Below are positions 32,788 through 44,847 of a stretch of DNA of 64,000 nucleotides, piece after piece; position 1 is the first letter of the stretch; each line of letters opens with the position of its first letter. The translations under genes and the position numbers were made by a program. Under the pieces are notes generated by a model. That model ran no database searches and was not told the origin of the DNA. It worked only from the letters and a program-made list of their open reading frames with translations. The DNA comes from Lucifuga dentata (taxonomy: Eukaryota > Chordata > Actinopteri > Ophidiiformes > Bythitidae), in contig VXCM01002031.1 of the NCBI GenBank assembly GCA_014773175.1, positions 1-64,000 of the forward strand, written 5' to 3'.

Positions 32788-33060
32788 TGAGGAGAGGTTA
32801 AGAAGAGGAGTCGCGCCTCCCTGGGCGCTGCTGACTGGCTCTTTGCCACCATGTCATCATCCCGGAGCCTAATCGAGTTATTAGATCAACAAATCTCCCA
32901 TAAGGGGCCTCACAGCTGACACTCCCAGAGAGACTATCCAAGGGGGCCAACAAATTTCTAGCAGCAGGACACTGGGGAAAGGAGTCGGCCTGCCAGGCAG
33001 CCATGAAAAGTACCTGCATTCGCTGGACAAGTTCCCCTGAGGACAACACTCAAACCAAGC
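32788..33060. other. duplicated element, copy A (candidate conserved non-coding element)
   Basis: About 270 bp of complex sequence, from CTGAGGAGAGGTTAAGAAGA to the run around TTCCCCTGAGGACAACACT. It aligns with copy B at 57.57-57.85 kb in the same orientation, by eye at roughly 80% identity with few gaps. The minus strand is open (83 codons), and so is copy B in the same frame. The differences fall freely at first and second codon positions, which argues against coding. Confidence 0.6.
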
Positions 33061-36000
33061 ACAACAAGCCTCAACTCAAGCCCCCAAGCTCTCAACAGCC
33101 CTGGGAGTAAGCATGAGAACCAGGGAACACAGGAGCCACATTATTTTTATTGCAAACAATGGACCAAGTTGAACACAATGTGGCATCTTGCAAAGTTTGG
33201 AAGGGACAGCAGAGAGTGTGGACCCCCTGTGGTGGTGTGAAGGGACAGGGGGTCAGGGTTTAAGAGGCACGCTGGCCTCGCCTAGGGAGAAGGTTAATGT
33301 ACTGTTAATCAGGGGTCAGAGATGCTCCTTAACTCTCATACATCACCACTGACAGCATCAATCAGTGATGACTACCGGCACCAATCCTGTGTCATAAACA
33401 TTGGTGCTATAGCTAAACGACTCTGTGTCCAGAAAAGAGCGTTCTGTCTATTCTGCAGCTTCCCGTGTCCAGCCGAGTCACTCTAGTGGGTTAACAATTC
33501 AAAGAGCTGATTAAATTGGCTCGAAGAAAAAGTGGCATCAATTACAAGATCAAAAGGAAAATCATTCGAGTGTTATAAAACTTTAGGAACATTATAGCTT
33601 GAATTACCAGTTTATAAGATCCAATGTAACAGCCCATCAAAAATGTGCTAGTTTTTTTTTTTTTTTTTTTNTTTTTTTTTTTTTTTTTTACATTGTGCCA
33701 GAGAGGTCATGAGTAATAGTAGTGTTGTATTAGACTATATTATATGAAAGAGATTTCTATGATGCCCTCTAATCATATTATGTAAATGAAGGTGGACAAA
33801 ACATGAAAACCTTTAGGTGTACCTGTGCTATGTCTATATAATAATAAAGTGGTATGTCAGTGTAAAGCACAAAAGTAACCCGTTCAAAAGGTTTAAATGA
33901 TCTAAATTCAAACTGACAAAGACATTTCTAATCATTTCAACCCTAGCAAAAAAGCACAGCATCTATACCAACTATAAATGCATTTTCCTTATTTTATTTT
34001 ATATACACACGAGCTTCTCCATTGATAAAAACTTAAGTAAGGTTGTATCACTGAAGAAGTTCTTGTTAAATTAAAAAAAAAAAAAAAAACGCTGAAGGTG
34101 AATTGAAAGATCACACGTGCACGAAGAGAGTCCAATTTCATATTCCACAGTTTGTTGTCAGATCTATTCAATAAGCAGAGCAGTGTGTTTGTGTTAGTGG
34201 TGCTGACGGTGCATGGAGGCATGAGAACAAGCATTCCCTGGATGCACAGGGGCGATAAGATAAGGCAATAGGGGTGGGATCTGGCTCAGCAGAGATCTGA
34301 ATGTTTGACATGATCTTTCACCATCACATTGTCTAGGTACAACAATAAAACAAGCACATGTACACCCACCCACACAGGTACGCATCCCATCTTATGACTG
34401 AAACCCACATCAACAACGATGATAGCTGAGATGTCATCAAACGGTTTTGTTTTTTGGTGGCAATAAGATTTTTATCGGGCCTAAGTGCTGAGATGTGGCC
34501 TTGTAAACTGCAGAGAGGAGCCTCTGACCTGGCTGCTCATTATTCCCTCTCATGGTCCCATTAATCGAATTACCTCTTCATTTGAAAGTGAAGAGTGCAC
34601 TGAATTAGCCTCTTCGCTCTGCTACCTCTCAATCTTAAGAGACTCCTTAGTAGGGTGTTGACTGGTTTCCTTTGTACGTGTCTCTCTGTGGGCCTGTGAG
34701 ACTGCAAGGGGAGAAGGCCAGGGCAGGTATGGAGCAGCCCAGAGGGGGGCTAACCTCTGACCCTGTTCTGGAGAGGGACTCAGGTCTATCCACCAACACA
34801 ATACTTCCAGCATACAACCCTTGGTGGCTGCCTGCTGCTTCCCACAATGAAGCCCATCGGCGGGGTCTCTCTAGGCAGAAAGACCCCCTGGAGCGTCGAT
34901 TGCCATCCGGAGGTCTTTCACCGCTTTCTCCCCTCTCTATGTCCGGCTCTCGCCTAGTCAGAGAGGAAAACTCAATAACGGAGAAGATACAAGGGGAACA
35001 ATGGTCTTTAGATTGCATCTTAACCCGCAACAAACAGTGTCAACATCTGTGGGGAGTAGATAGACAGACACTGTGTTGGTGTTGAAGAGAAAGGGCCTTT
35101 TCCTTGTGGGCAGCCACACTGAAAAGGCTACACTGTTTTTTTGTTGTGTATGAGAGGGATTTGGTCCCTGTCTCTTTTCAGTTGCAGTTGAACCGCATTA
35201 GGGTGCTGGCGAAGTGATTTTGTTTCACTGGAAAGCCAGGGCAAAAGATGAAGCAAAGCCTCAAGAGCAGGGCCTTTCTTCCCATGGCCCGCTCCTTTGG
35301 AGGGGTGAAAAAGATTATTGTCGTACACATAAAGTAAAAAAAAATGCATCAAAGTCGGCGGGGAGTGTGGCCCGGATTTCGGGAGTGAAGGGTTGATGTT
35401 ACGAAGAGGGAAAGAACACGGACACATGGTGCGTGTAGCGTGTGTGTGCGGTGGCCACACACAAGCCCAGACGCGTGGGAGTGTATTGGATTCTCATGGG
35501 CTGTCTGGGAAAGACACTGTCCCTCTCTCTCTCTCTCTCTCCTCTCTACTCTCTTTCTGTCGCATTCTCTCTCAAGCGTGTGGTCTCCTCTCATGTGAAC
35601 ATGCTGCCAGGATAAAGGATCTCTTTATCTCTCTGGGTTCTCTTTTGCATCCTGATGTGAAAAGGGTTTATTCACTGAGCTTTGCAGTCTGACTCCCACT
35701 CATCCCAATTTATCAGTTACCGCCAACTGGGCCTAACTGGGAGCTTGTGGGAATCCAGGTGCTTATCATTAATGCTGCTTCATTGTGGTTTGTTAGGATA
35801 TGAGGGAGGAACTATGTGTCATGTTCCTGCATGTCTGGAAGGGCTTCAACAAACCATGCTTCCTCTGGATATACTGTATCCAGATACCCTCCCCCCTNCC
35901 CCCAACACACACACACACACACGCAGAGTAACATATAGGGAGACGTGCCTGTGGTGAAGTTGCTGCAGACTGTCTGTTGTCTTGCCAAAATGTACAGTAG

Positions 36001-39000
36001 CACATAAACTGAAATGATTTTGGTCTCGTACTGTTACAATGTCAATGCACATTGATTCAGCAGACTCATATTTATGCTGTTTTTCCAGTGACATGTATGT
36101 CATTGGTCTGGAAATCATAATATTTTGATATCTTTAACTATGTTCTACTTGGCTGGAATAAGTGTACAGTTTCATGTTTGAATAAAAGTAGATACAGCGT
36201 ACAAAAACCATCAAAGAAAAAGAGCTAATCACAAACAAAGACCGTCTTTGGCAAACGGTATCTTTTCAGATCTAAATCCTTGCATAAAACCACATCCCGA
36301 AAATCCCTGCCTCAACAAATGTACAAGTCTGGTTGGACTTCCTGTTGGAAGTTTAAGAAGTGGCACAAATAGACACATTCATGCTGAGATGAAAGCACAC
36401 GTCCTGCAGTTGTCGAGGCAGACAGAGAGATTATGTTTGGTTTGCATACTCAGAATCTTTACTGTCAGCACACTCTGAGGCTGGAGATGCAGTAGATTAA
36501 AGAATCACTGCATCACACACCAGATTTGACAGATGTTTGTCTCTCAGCTGTTCTCACACCAGACAATGAGTCAACAATTGTGTCACACTCTAAATGCTGT
36601 GACTGAGATGATCATGCTGATTCCTGTTTAGCTTTCATGTAATAAATGTCATGACCCTAAAACAGGTGACAGCAGTTAACATAAGGAAGGCAGGCGAGCT
36701 GTTGAACTCATCTTGGGTCATAAATATCAATCTTATTTGGTATTTGCGGTATTTATAGGAGCACAAATTGCTCAAATATCTTGAAATGTCCTCATTCTAT
36801 TTCACATTAAATATATTTCTTTGACTACTATCACTCTGAAGAACTTGCACAGCAGCATGATATAGAATGGCAGCAAAGAAATAATTTATAGCTAGTTAAG
36901 TACTACAGTTCTATTCTATGATATTAGATTGTATCATATATATGCCAGTTAATCCCTTTGCATGTTTTGAATTATTTTCATCATCAGGATTGGGCAATTT
37001 GGTGTAAACTGGATGTCATTGTCTCCAGAACACCAAAGCTGCTTCATAATGGAGAGCTTCATGATCAAGACTGAACTGCTAATTGTATCTGATTTTCTGA
37101 ATCTCAGCTCATATTAATTTCTGGATGTATCGTATGTCAACCACTAAAGCTGAAAAGATGTCTACTAACAGTAACAGACATCATAGACTGTATTTCTCCA
37201 ACTTGTATGTCTCCCACTCTCATAGGGATGCTCCCAAATCCAAACGTTATATTTGACACATAAGGAACACAAATATAAATCTCTTTCCAAATTTGTCCAG
37301 TATTACTGTACATGCATTTGAAACCTTATGGGAAACCTTATACCTCATTTCAGTACAGATTTAAAATCAGCTTGCAGACCCTTGGTTACCTGACCGTAGC
37401 GTGTTGATGTAGTAGAAAGTGCTGACTCACTACAACTGGATGACACAATATTTAATTGTATTTTTTTTTTTTTTTTTTTTNTTTTTTTTTTTTTTTTTTT
37501 ATTTTACAATGCATACTTGTAGTCCACATTGTACCAGAAAAAGTGTGGCTCTAAGCATCTATAGAAGAAGAAAAAAAAAAGCTCAAATGGACTTTTAGCT
37601 GCTATGTGTGAGCATAGCCTATGACACACATGCTGACAGAGTAACACCATGAAGGTGCAAACCTGGGCATTCCTGTTGCTGTTACATGGGAGATAAGAGG
37701 ATGGATGCTCTTAAAGTGAAAGGATTGTAGAGCTTAGCTTTCCTTCCTGCAAAGCAGCAGGGGCAGTGAACAGCTTTAGCTTCTCAGTGAACCAGTCTGT
37801 AATGTTCATTAACTAACCTGAGGAAGAGGATGGAGGAGGGGGGCACATGGCTGGGGCGCCCCTTTGTTCCCAAACCCTGGAAGGTCCAGTAACATTAGAT
37901 ATGGCTGACCTGAGGTGACAATTGGCCTTGGTGAGGGAGAGAAAGTGCCATAGTAAGGGGTGAAGAGAGGAGAGATCTCTTCTATTCCTCCCCCATGGTG
38001 CTCCTTGTTTCCAGCACCCCACCCACTTGCCTCCCCTTGTTGGTTAAGCTACTTACCATCAAATTACAAATTGCTTTTGGGGGTGAGTTTTGCCCCTGAC
38101 CATCATAGGTCCTGTTGGGAAGAGTCCGTTGATGAAGTGCCACTAATACTTTCAGTCTTTTCATGTCAGTGACTCACAGGGTTTTTCAATTCCTTTCTAG
38201 TTTGGAAAATTAAGAGAAAGTCCTCTTTGTGCGACACAACACTGGCCACCCACTTCACTTACAGAGAATTTAGGGTGTGGACTTCCACGTACCACAGCAT
38301 GCTTTAAACACCACCCAGTAAAAATCTGGTCAATGCATGCTAATGTAATCCACAGGGTTTAGAGCAAGAGGAAGGAAGAAAAAAGAGCAACAAAAAGGTC
38401 ACTAACAAAACAACACAAATGTGGTGTGGTGACTGTAAACATGACTGTAAAACGCTGTGCAGCGTTAGGAAGAGAAACTATAAACGGGCCAGTTGTTTCT
38501 GGGGCATTTTATACGCCACAACAAATGGCAATTTGAATGCCTGAGCATGACAACCAACCCAATCATCTCTCCCTCCATTCCTGTTTTCTTCCCCTTCTAG
38601 GCAAACTAGCAGTTTAACGTGTATTCACACAGGCTGCAAATACACACTGCATCAGACTGTTCGAAACCGCAAAGAACCCTCCTGTTAGGCCTGGTCTTAA
38701 TGAGGCAGGCAGTGTGTATGTGTGCTCAGGCAGTGGCTAACACCTGGACCAGCTGCTAGCTGTAAAGCACTAGCGCTGTCAGGGACTATTAAAGCACCTT
38801 GCTGGCGGCCACGTTTCTTCCTACCCTAAATCTCCAGCGAAGCCTCTAAAATCACTTTACAGCATCCTCCATTAATTGGCCTCTTACTTGGCTTATAGTG
38901 GGGGTACACGTGCATGTACACATGCACATTTGGAACTGTGGAATGCATCCACACACACACACACACACACACACACCCTCAGGTGAGTCAAATACTGCAA

Positions 39001-39164
39001 ACACAAATCTCCTGTTTTTCCTTATTTGGTTTCTCACAGCAAGACCAGGCAGCAGTGTGTGTATATGTGTGTGTGAGACAGTCTGAGGAGGTGTACAGCA
39101 GGCTTATCTGGCTCAGCATCAGCACTAGGCCGATTTGCTCATTGTCACCATTGTGTGGGTGAGG

Positions 39165-39208
39165 AGGGAGAGGGAGAGGGAGAGGGAGAGAGAGAGAGAG
39201 AGAGAGAG
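39165..39208 (+). repeat. (GA)n microsatellite
   Basis: GGGAGA units grading into pure GA. Confidence 0.9.
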
Positions 39209-39433
39209 CCTTTGTCCTCCTGACAGAGGGCGAGCTGTGATCCTACCTTGACAGCTTTGGCTGACAATCATTAATTCAGCAGAGATGATGTAGAGCAGCT
39301 TATTTTGTAGCGTTAACATCATGCATGAGGTCTGAAGCTGCTGACAATCCATAGTCTGAGACTTAAGACTCCATGGTAAAGCAGATACACCTCTGTGAGG
39401 GTTGAATAAACTAACAAGTGTGGGATTCTGGTG

Positions 39434-39436
<3 letters not shown>

Positions 39437-39471
<35 letters not shown>
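39437..39471 (+). repeat. (GT)n microsatellite
   Basis: Uninterrupted GT tract of about 17 units. Confidence 0.9.
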
Positions 39472-39472
<1 letters not shown>

Positions 39473-39931
39473 GTTGTTGCCAAAAAGGTACACAAATTAC
39501 ACACCTACACACTGTCTTCAATCTGAGAAATAGTGACCAGGGGTTAGGATGTATTCAGATTGTCACAAAATCAATGTAAGGCAGGTGAGCACTGGGAGCC
39601 ATCAGCAGGCAGAGCAGCATGCTGCTGATACTGCACTGAAGTTGGACGATGTTTTTTTTTTTTTAACAAAGGATTTCATGCTATGAAGGAAGCTGACAGT
39701 TTACAACAAAAGTGAAAATGAACAATAAAGAAGAAAATCAACTCTTTATGATGGAAAGTCAGGAGGATTCAAGAGGAAGTTACAGGTCAGAACAGTGCTG
39801 GCCATTCTAACATTGCATTTAAAACAAAACTAGTGCAGTGCCCGTTCAAAACGTGCCTGTTCAGACCAGGCCAGACTTCATGGTGCACGCCGAAGCTTGC
39901 CATAATTTTGTTCTGCACGTCCTCGTGAGTT

Positions 39932-39988
39932 AGCTTTGTTTGCTTTGTGGGGTTGGGTTGAGACCGACCCCACACAGCAAACAAAGCT
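39932..39988. repeat. 22-bp hairpin
   Basis: AGCTTTGTTTGCTTTGTGGG at 39932 begins an arm that pairs over 22 positions with the arm ending AAACAAAGCT at 39988. There is one mismatch and a loop of about 13 nt. The size fits a microRNA precursor; no known family recognised. Confidence 0.6.
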
Positions 39989-40776
39989 GCTGCACCCGGT
40001 GCATATCCTGCCGCCGTGCTCGGAGCGTATTCTGCTGCACGGACTGCTTTTTACCAGCACAGCACAATTTGAGAACGTCGGCTCTCGAATGAACTTGCCG
40101 AATTTCAATTTTATACAGTACTGGGTTCTAGAGATGATGGTGCCACAGACAGACAGAGAAACTGTCTTTATAGATAGATTAGGTGATTATTTTGTGCAAG
40201 TGCATTTTTGATATTGATGGGTTGATTATTGTAGAAGTCAAAGAAAATATTTGACTGTAGCATATTAAAGAACCACAGGACATATTAAAACCTTTCGGTA
40301 GAAGAACAGTTTGATCTTATACACAGTATAGACAGTTTATCTATCCCTGTGAAAAAACCATAATAGGAGCAAGCTGTGGACTTTACAACACAGAAAATGA
40401 GTGCCAGAAAGTTTAGGAAAGCAGTGTAAAATGACTTAGAAATAAAGTTTGAATACTTCTAAACTGTATCTGAAAATTTACCTGATCGTATTTGAAAAGC
40501 ACGATATGGTAAACCACATCCACCTGGCTTCTCATGATGAGGAAAAACACACACTGAGAATTATTTGCAAATGTTATTTGACTCTGATCTGCTCACCAGC
40601 CTAGCCGGGCACGCTCCATCCACAAGGAGATGTCAGCCTGCAGAAGATTTAATGCCTCTGAGCCAGGGCAAATTCAGCCTGGAAGCGAGCGGCTAGTGAG
40701 TGAGTGTGTGCTGGGATGGATAGTCCCTGTTGGTGCATGTGAAAGTATGTGTGCTTGTGGCGGTGAACGTGTATGA

Positions 40777-40780
<4 letters not shown>

Positions 40781-40814
<34 letters not shown>
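40781..40814 (+). repeat. (GT)n microsatellite
   Basis: Uninterrupted GT tract of 17 units. Confidence 0.9.
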
Positions 40815-40815
<1 letters not shown>

Positions 40816-42569
40816 ACTGTTAGGTGACGTGATATCTGTATATATGAACTTGGACAACTGATGTTTGTGTGCTGAGAAAGAAATTTCTCAACAAATGTAT
40901 GCATTCCCCTGGGTATGTGTGGGTGTGTGATTGTGTATATTGGTGTTGTCTTGGGAGCGAGGCAGCAGAGGTTACTATGGTGCTTTGGAGTTAACAGCTC
41001 ATTAACACCAATTCATTATGGGCCACTTCTCCCTCATGGATCTTTGCATTAAGACACAGCAAGTCTCCTTTCACACACAATGTAAATCACTGAGTCCAAA
41101 CACACAGGCACAGAGGGAAGCCAGCCAGGCTCGGTGTGTATGTGTGTATATCTTTATGTGTGATATAGATGACTGCATAGTGTATCTTTTACACAGGGAC
41201 TTCAGGTGATGTAACACTCTGTAGCAGACATGTTGAAGGTCATCCTCTTATGAACATTAAAAGATTAAAAACAGCTGATTGGCTTTATAGATATAGACAT
41301 AGCCAACTAGAACTCAAAGTTTTTTTTTTTAATTTATTGCACAGACAGAAATCTGAGTGTAGCATGCATGTAAACACACTGACTGGGTCAATAAATGAGT
41401 AGTTATGTATTTCTATGCAGCTGCCAGGACCTTAACGTTTTCACTCTCTCACCACTCCACTGGTGACAAAAGGAAAGTCCACAGAGAAGGAGCACAAGTG
41501 GACATCAAAGAGTGAAAGGTGTGTATCACAACAGCATGCAAGACTATGACCCCTGACCTCAATAGCCTTAATTTGAGGGAAGGAAAAACTACGCAAAGAG
41601 AAAACTCCTCTGCAAAACTACTCAGTTTAAACTTCTAGTTCATAAAATTTGTCGGTTACCTTCATCAGAAGTTGTGTCATGACTGTCAGACAGTGATAGT
41701 GATAAAAAGACAGATTTTTACTTATTGCTAAAATATTACTGCTAAAAATAAGCTCAGCGCTAATGGTATATCAAAACATGAAATTTCAGGAGCATGCCAA
41801 GAAAAATTGGTTCAAAGGTCACACAACATTGCCCCCGGGGAGAAAAAACTACTTGCTTAACCACATGAGAAGATCTCTTACCCACAATGCACAAGGGCTT
41901 TGTATGACTGTCATCAGGTCCTAAATTTGAGGATATCTCTCAGTTACTACAATAGCAGCCTATCCCAGCGCCGTGGACTCCAGCTATCATCTGTTCCTGC
42001 TTCAAAAGCAGCCTATTGTGGCAAGAGTGAAGAAGAAAGAGATGCAATCCTCTTATTATCAGGCAAATAAATAGCAGCATATGGACTGGCTGCTCTCAAT
42101 CCTTTCCTAGCAGCTTTATACTGGGCTTTGGGCACAATTTTAGTGCGAAATGTATTTAGAATTTAGCGCTAGGGGTTGATGAGGTGGAGGATCGTTACCG
42201 CCTCTGGATTTTCTTTTAAAGGCTCCACTTCACTGACCCCTAAAAATAGAAGAAAAGGAAAGCCATAAAACCTATTTTCCATTACGTCTCTTTAAAGTGC
42301 TGCTCACAAGTGAAGTGATGGAGGGACAGAGCAACAGAATGAAAAATTGGCTTGTTGATACCATTTACATCATTCACATGTCAATGTAAATAATGTGACT
42401 GGACTGTTCAGCACTTTGTTTGCTCCCAAACACAACAACAAAGTTCTTTGTATCTTAGATGGTCTGATGAATGTGTTTTTGCCCTTATATCACTTCTCCC
42501 TCTTAATTACAATAAGTTGGTGGCATAATAGGATTGTCAAGTACCAAGGAGTGACAGCTTCAAAGAAAT

Positions 42570-43240
42570 GCTTTCCAGCTGAAATGTGCCTTTGAGGGCC
42601 GATTTTCCAGAGCTTTCCTGCTTCACTTTAAAGCTCCATCCAATTCAGCAGCCCTTTCAGTGTAGCTGGGATACAAATCCATGCCACTGCAGCTATCACA
42701 GAGCCAGAATGACCATAAAAAGCTGCATTACATCTTGCTTCGTTTTTTAAGGTTCTATTTGGCTTCTCATGTGCAGGGGCCCTCAGTGGTTGAAAATGGC
42801 CCAATTTGGTCTGCCAAGTGTTTGTGTTACTAGGATTCGTCATAGAAAAATCAGAGAATGGCCATGAAGACAATGCTAGAGGCCACCATTTCATCCCAGC
42901 TCTGACTCTAAGGCTCCATCTTATTTCAGAAAGGACTGCTGCCTGCAAAAATGGGTACCTCAGGCCAGCCCTGGAAAACAGCAACCAATCAGGCATTTGC
43001 AGGGGTGATTTCTCAGTTAGCCAGTGTGTTTTCAAGGTGCTCCCTCCATCTCTCCCTCCCATTCTTCCTGTTGCTGCTGACAGTTTGACAGATTCCAGGA
43101 GTGCTGGTGTTTGAGCCTCTGTATCTTGGAGGCAGTGGATGCAGCAGATAATCATCCCAAGCCAAGGGCTACTGCTGTTCCTTAAGTCTTCTTGTGGTTG
43201 ATTTGAAGGTACATTCAAGTCATCCTGCACCATCCACCCT
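42570..43240. other. complex stop-poor block (candidate conserved non-coding element)
   Basis: The minus strand is open for 201 codons from 43233 to 42628. The translation resembles nothing I know, has no domain-like pattern and lacks splice or promoter context. The sequence is complex and repeat-free, which suits a regulatory element better than a gene. Confidence 0.35.
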
Positions 43241-44788
43241 CCAGACGCTTACGACAATAAGAACACATTTTGTAAACTTCCTCTCAGATGTTCCTACACT
43301 TTTGTTAAAGAGAAGGAAAAAAAAATCACATTTTGATGTTGCCTCAAGCAGCTCTGCTGATCATTTTCACTGGTTTATAGATAGACTGGGTCAAAGCAAA
43401 GACAGATGTGGAGAAAGTGAGGTAAGGAGTAAATAATAGGACATTTTTAAGAAGCCCTATGGCCCTTCCTCATGCTGAAAGACCACCACACATAGAAATG
43501 CAATAGATTTTTTTAAACTGTCTGGGCACACTTTCAAATCGACAGTATCTGATGTAGCTTTGCATTGTGCTGTTTAGGCTGAGAACCTCAGTAAATGCCT
43601 ACTGGATGAAAGACGTGTAAGAAGATGAAAAGATGCTGAAGAAACTTTCAGTGATGAAAATTCTTAGAGGCAGCAACAATTGTATAGTGAGTTTAAAGTG
43701 TGATAGAGGGTAAGCAACATCTTTTTGTCTGTCCTATTTGCATTAAGACAAGCATTTAAAGACATATCCGAACAGATAATGTTATAGTTTGTATGAAGCA
43801 CTGTCATATAAAGTACAGTTAATAAACAGATCAAAATGTGCAGATACTGAGTAAAGGCCGGCACTCGTTTCATCAGCCATAGTGTGTCTGGGAACAGAGA
43901 CACACAAGTGCGTCAGCATGTCTGCACACTCACAGAAAACGCTGCAGAGTTTAGAGGCCACCTTTCATCACAGATGCTGTATTTTACTGGGCTCAGGAGG
44001 TTCAACAGTAAACTCAGTATTCATTTCATCATATCCACTTACTACAATTTCCAATGAAACTTATACCTGCTGCTTGGAATATGATTTCTAAAGGTCAAAA
44101 ACTATAAACATGCGACACTGAATATGTATGTGTGACAGAGTTCTCCACCATTAAAAAAGGTCCTGTGGTCAAAAAGCAGTTTGAGAGACTTTCCCACTAA
44201 CAAATATAAAATTCTGCATCATGGGCATAATCTACATGGGTGCATATGAAACCAAAAATTCAAGGTAAAGCCATATGTTTTAGTTTATGTCCTTCCATGT
44301 AGCGCTTCACCCTGCACAAACACAGAGCGGACTTGGCGGAGAAAGTTCCCAGCACCTCATTCACCTCTCCTCACCTCTTGCTCCCCTCCTTCCTTTCCTT
44401 CCACAGGTCTGATAAAGCAAAGAGGCCCGGTGGCTGCACCGCTCTCCTCAACGAGCCAGACCTGGGAATGAGAGGAAAAGTCGTAAAAGATAATCACATG
44501 TTATGAGGGCCCCTCAAGAGGTCTGCTGGGCAAAAGGCCATTTTTGTCCCTGCAGTTTTGTTCCAGTGTAATGGGGAGCAGTAGATGAGATGCTCAGGCT
44601 ACCAGAGATCTTAGTCTAGTCATACACAGGACATCAGGTCCAAGGTATGTCAGAAACAACCCAAAAAACAACCCAATCCCATTTTCATTTGCCACAAACA
44701 GTGAAAAATCATTCTTCATTCAAAACTTATAGACATTACTTCTGTTTTCTAAGTTTTGCCCACTTTTTGCTGGGATGTCTCCAAAACT

Positions 44789-44789
<1 letters not shown>

Positions 44790-44844
<55 letters not shown>

Positions 44845-44847
44845 AAA
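44790..44847 (+). repeat. (GAAA)n microsatellite
   Basis: About 14 uninterrupted GAAA units. Confidence 0.95.

Larger units (their letters stand above)
31803..42560. other. gene-free stretch, microsatellites and possible non-coding elements
   Basis: No recognisable exon. It contains homopolymer runs with Ns at 33671, 35898 and 37481, and several (CA)/(GT)/(GA) tracts. Complex stop-poor sequence at 34.6-35.1 kb is open on both strands for over 120 codons without resembling a protein. A hairpin lies at 39932-39988. May be intron of the gene ending at 31654, or intergenic. Confidence 0.5.

Noticed and set aside
32798..33049. Protein-coding gene in the duplicated element
   Set aside because: Both copies are open in the same frame, but differences between them are not concentrated at third codon positions.
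34647..35085. Overlapping plus and minus frames of about 130 codons
   Set aside because: Opposite-strand openness reflects base composition; no protein resemblance and no splice context.
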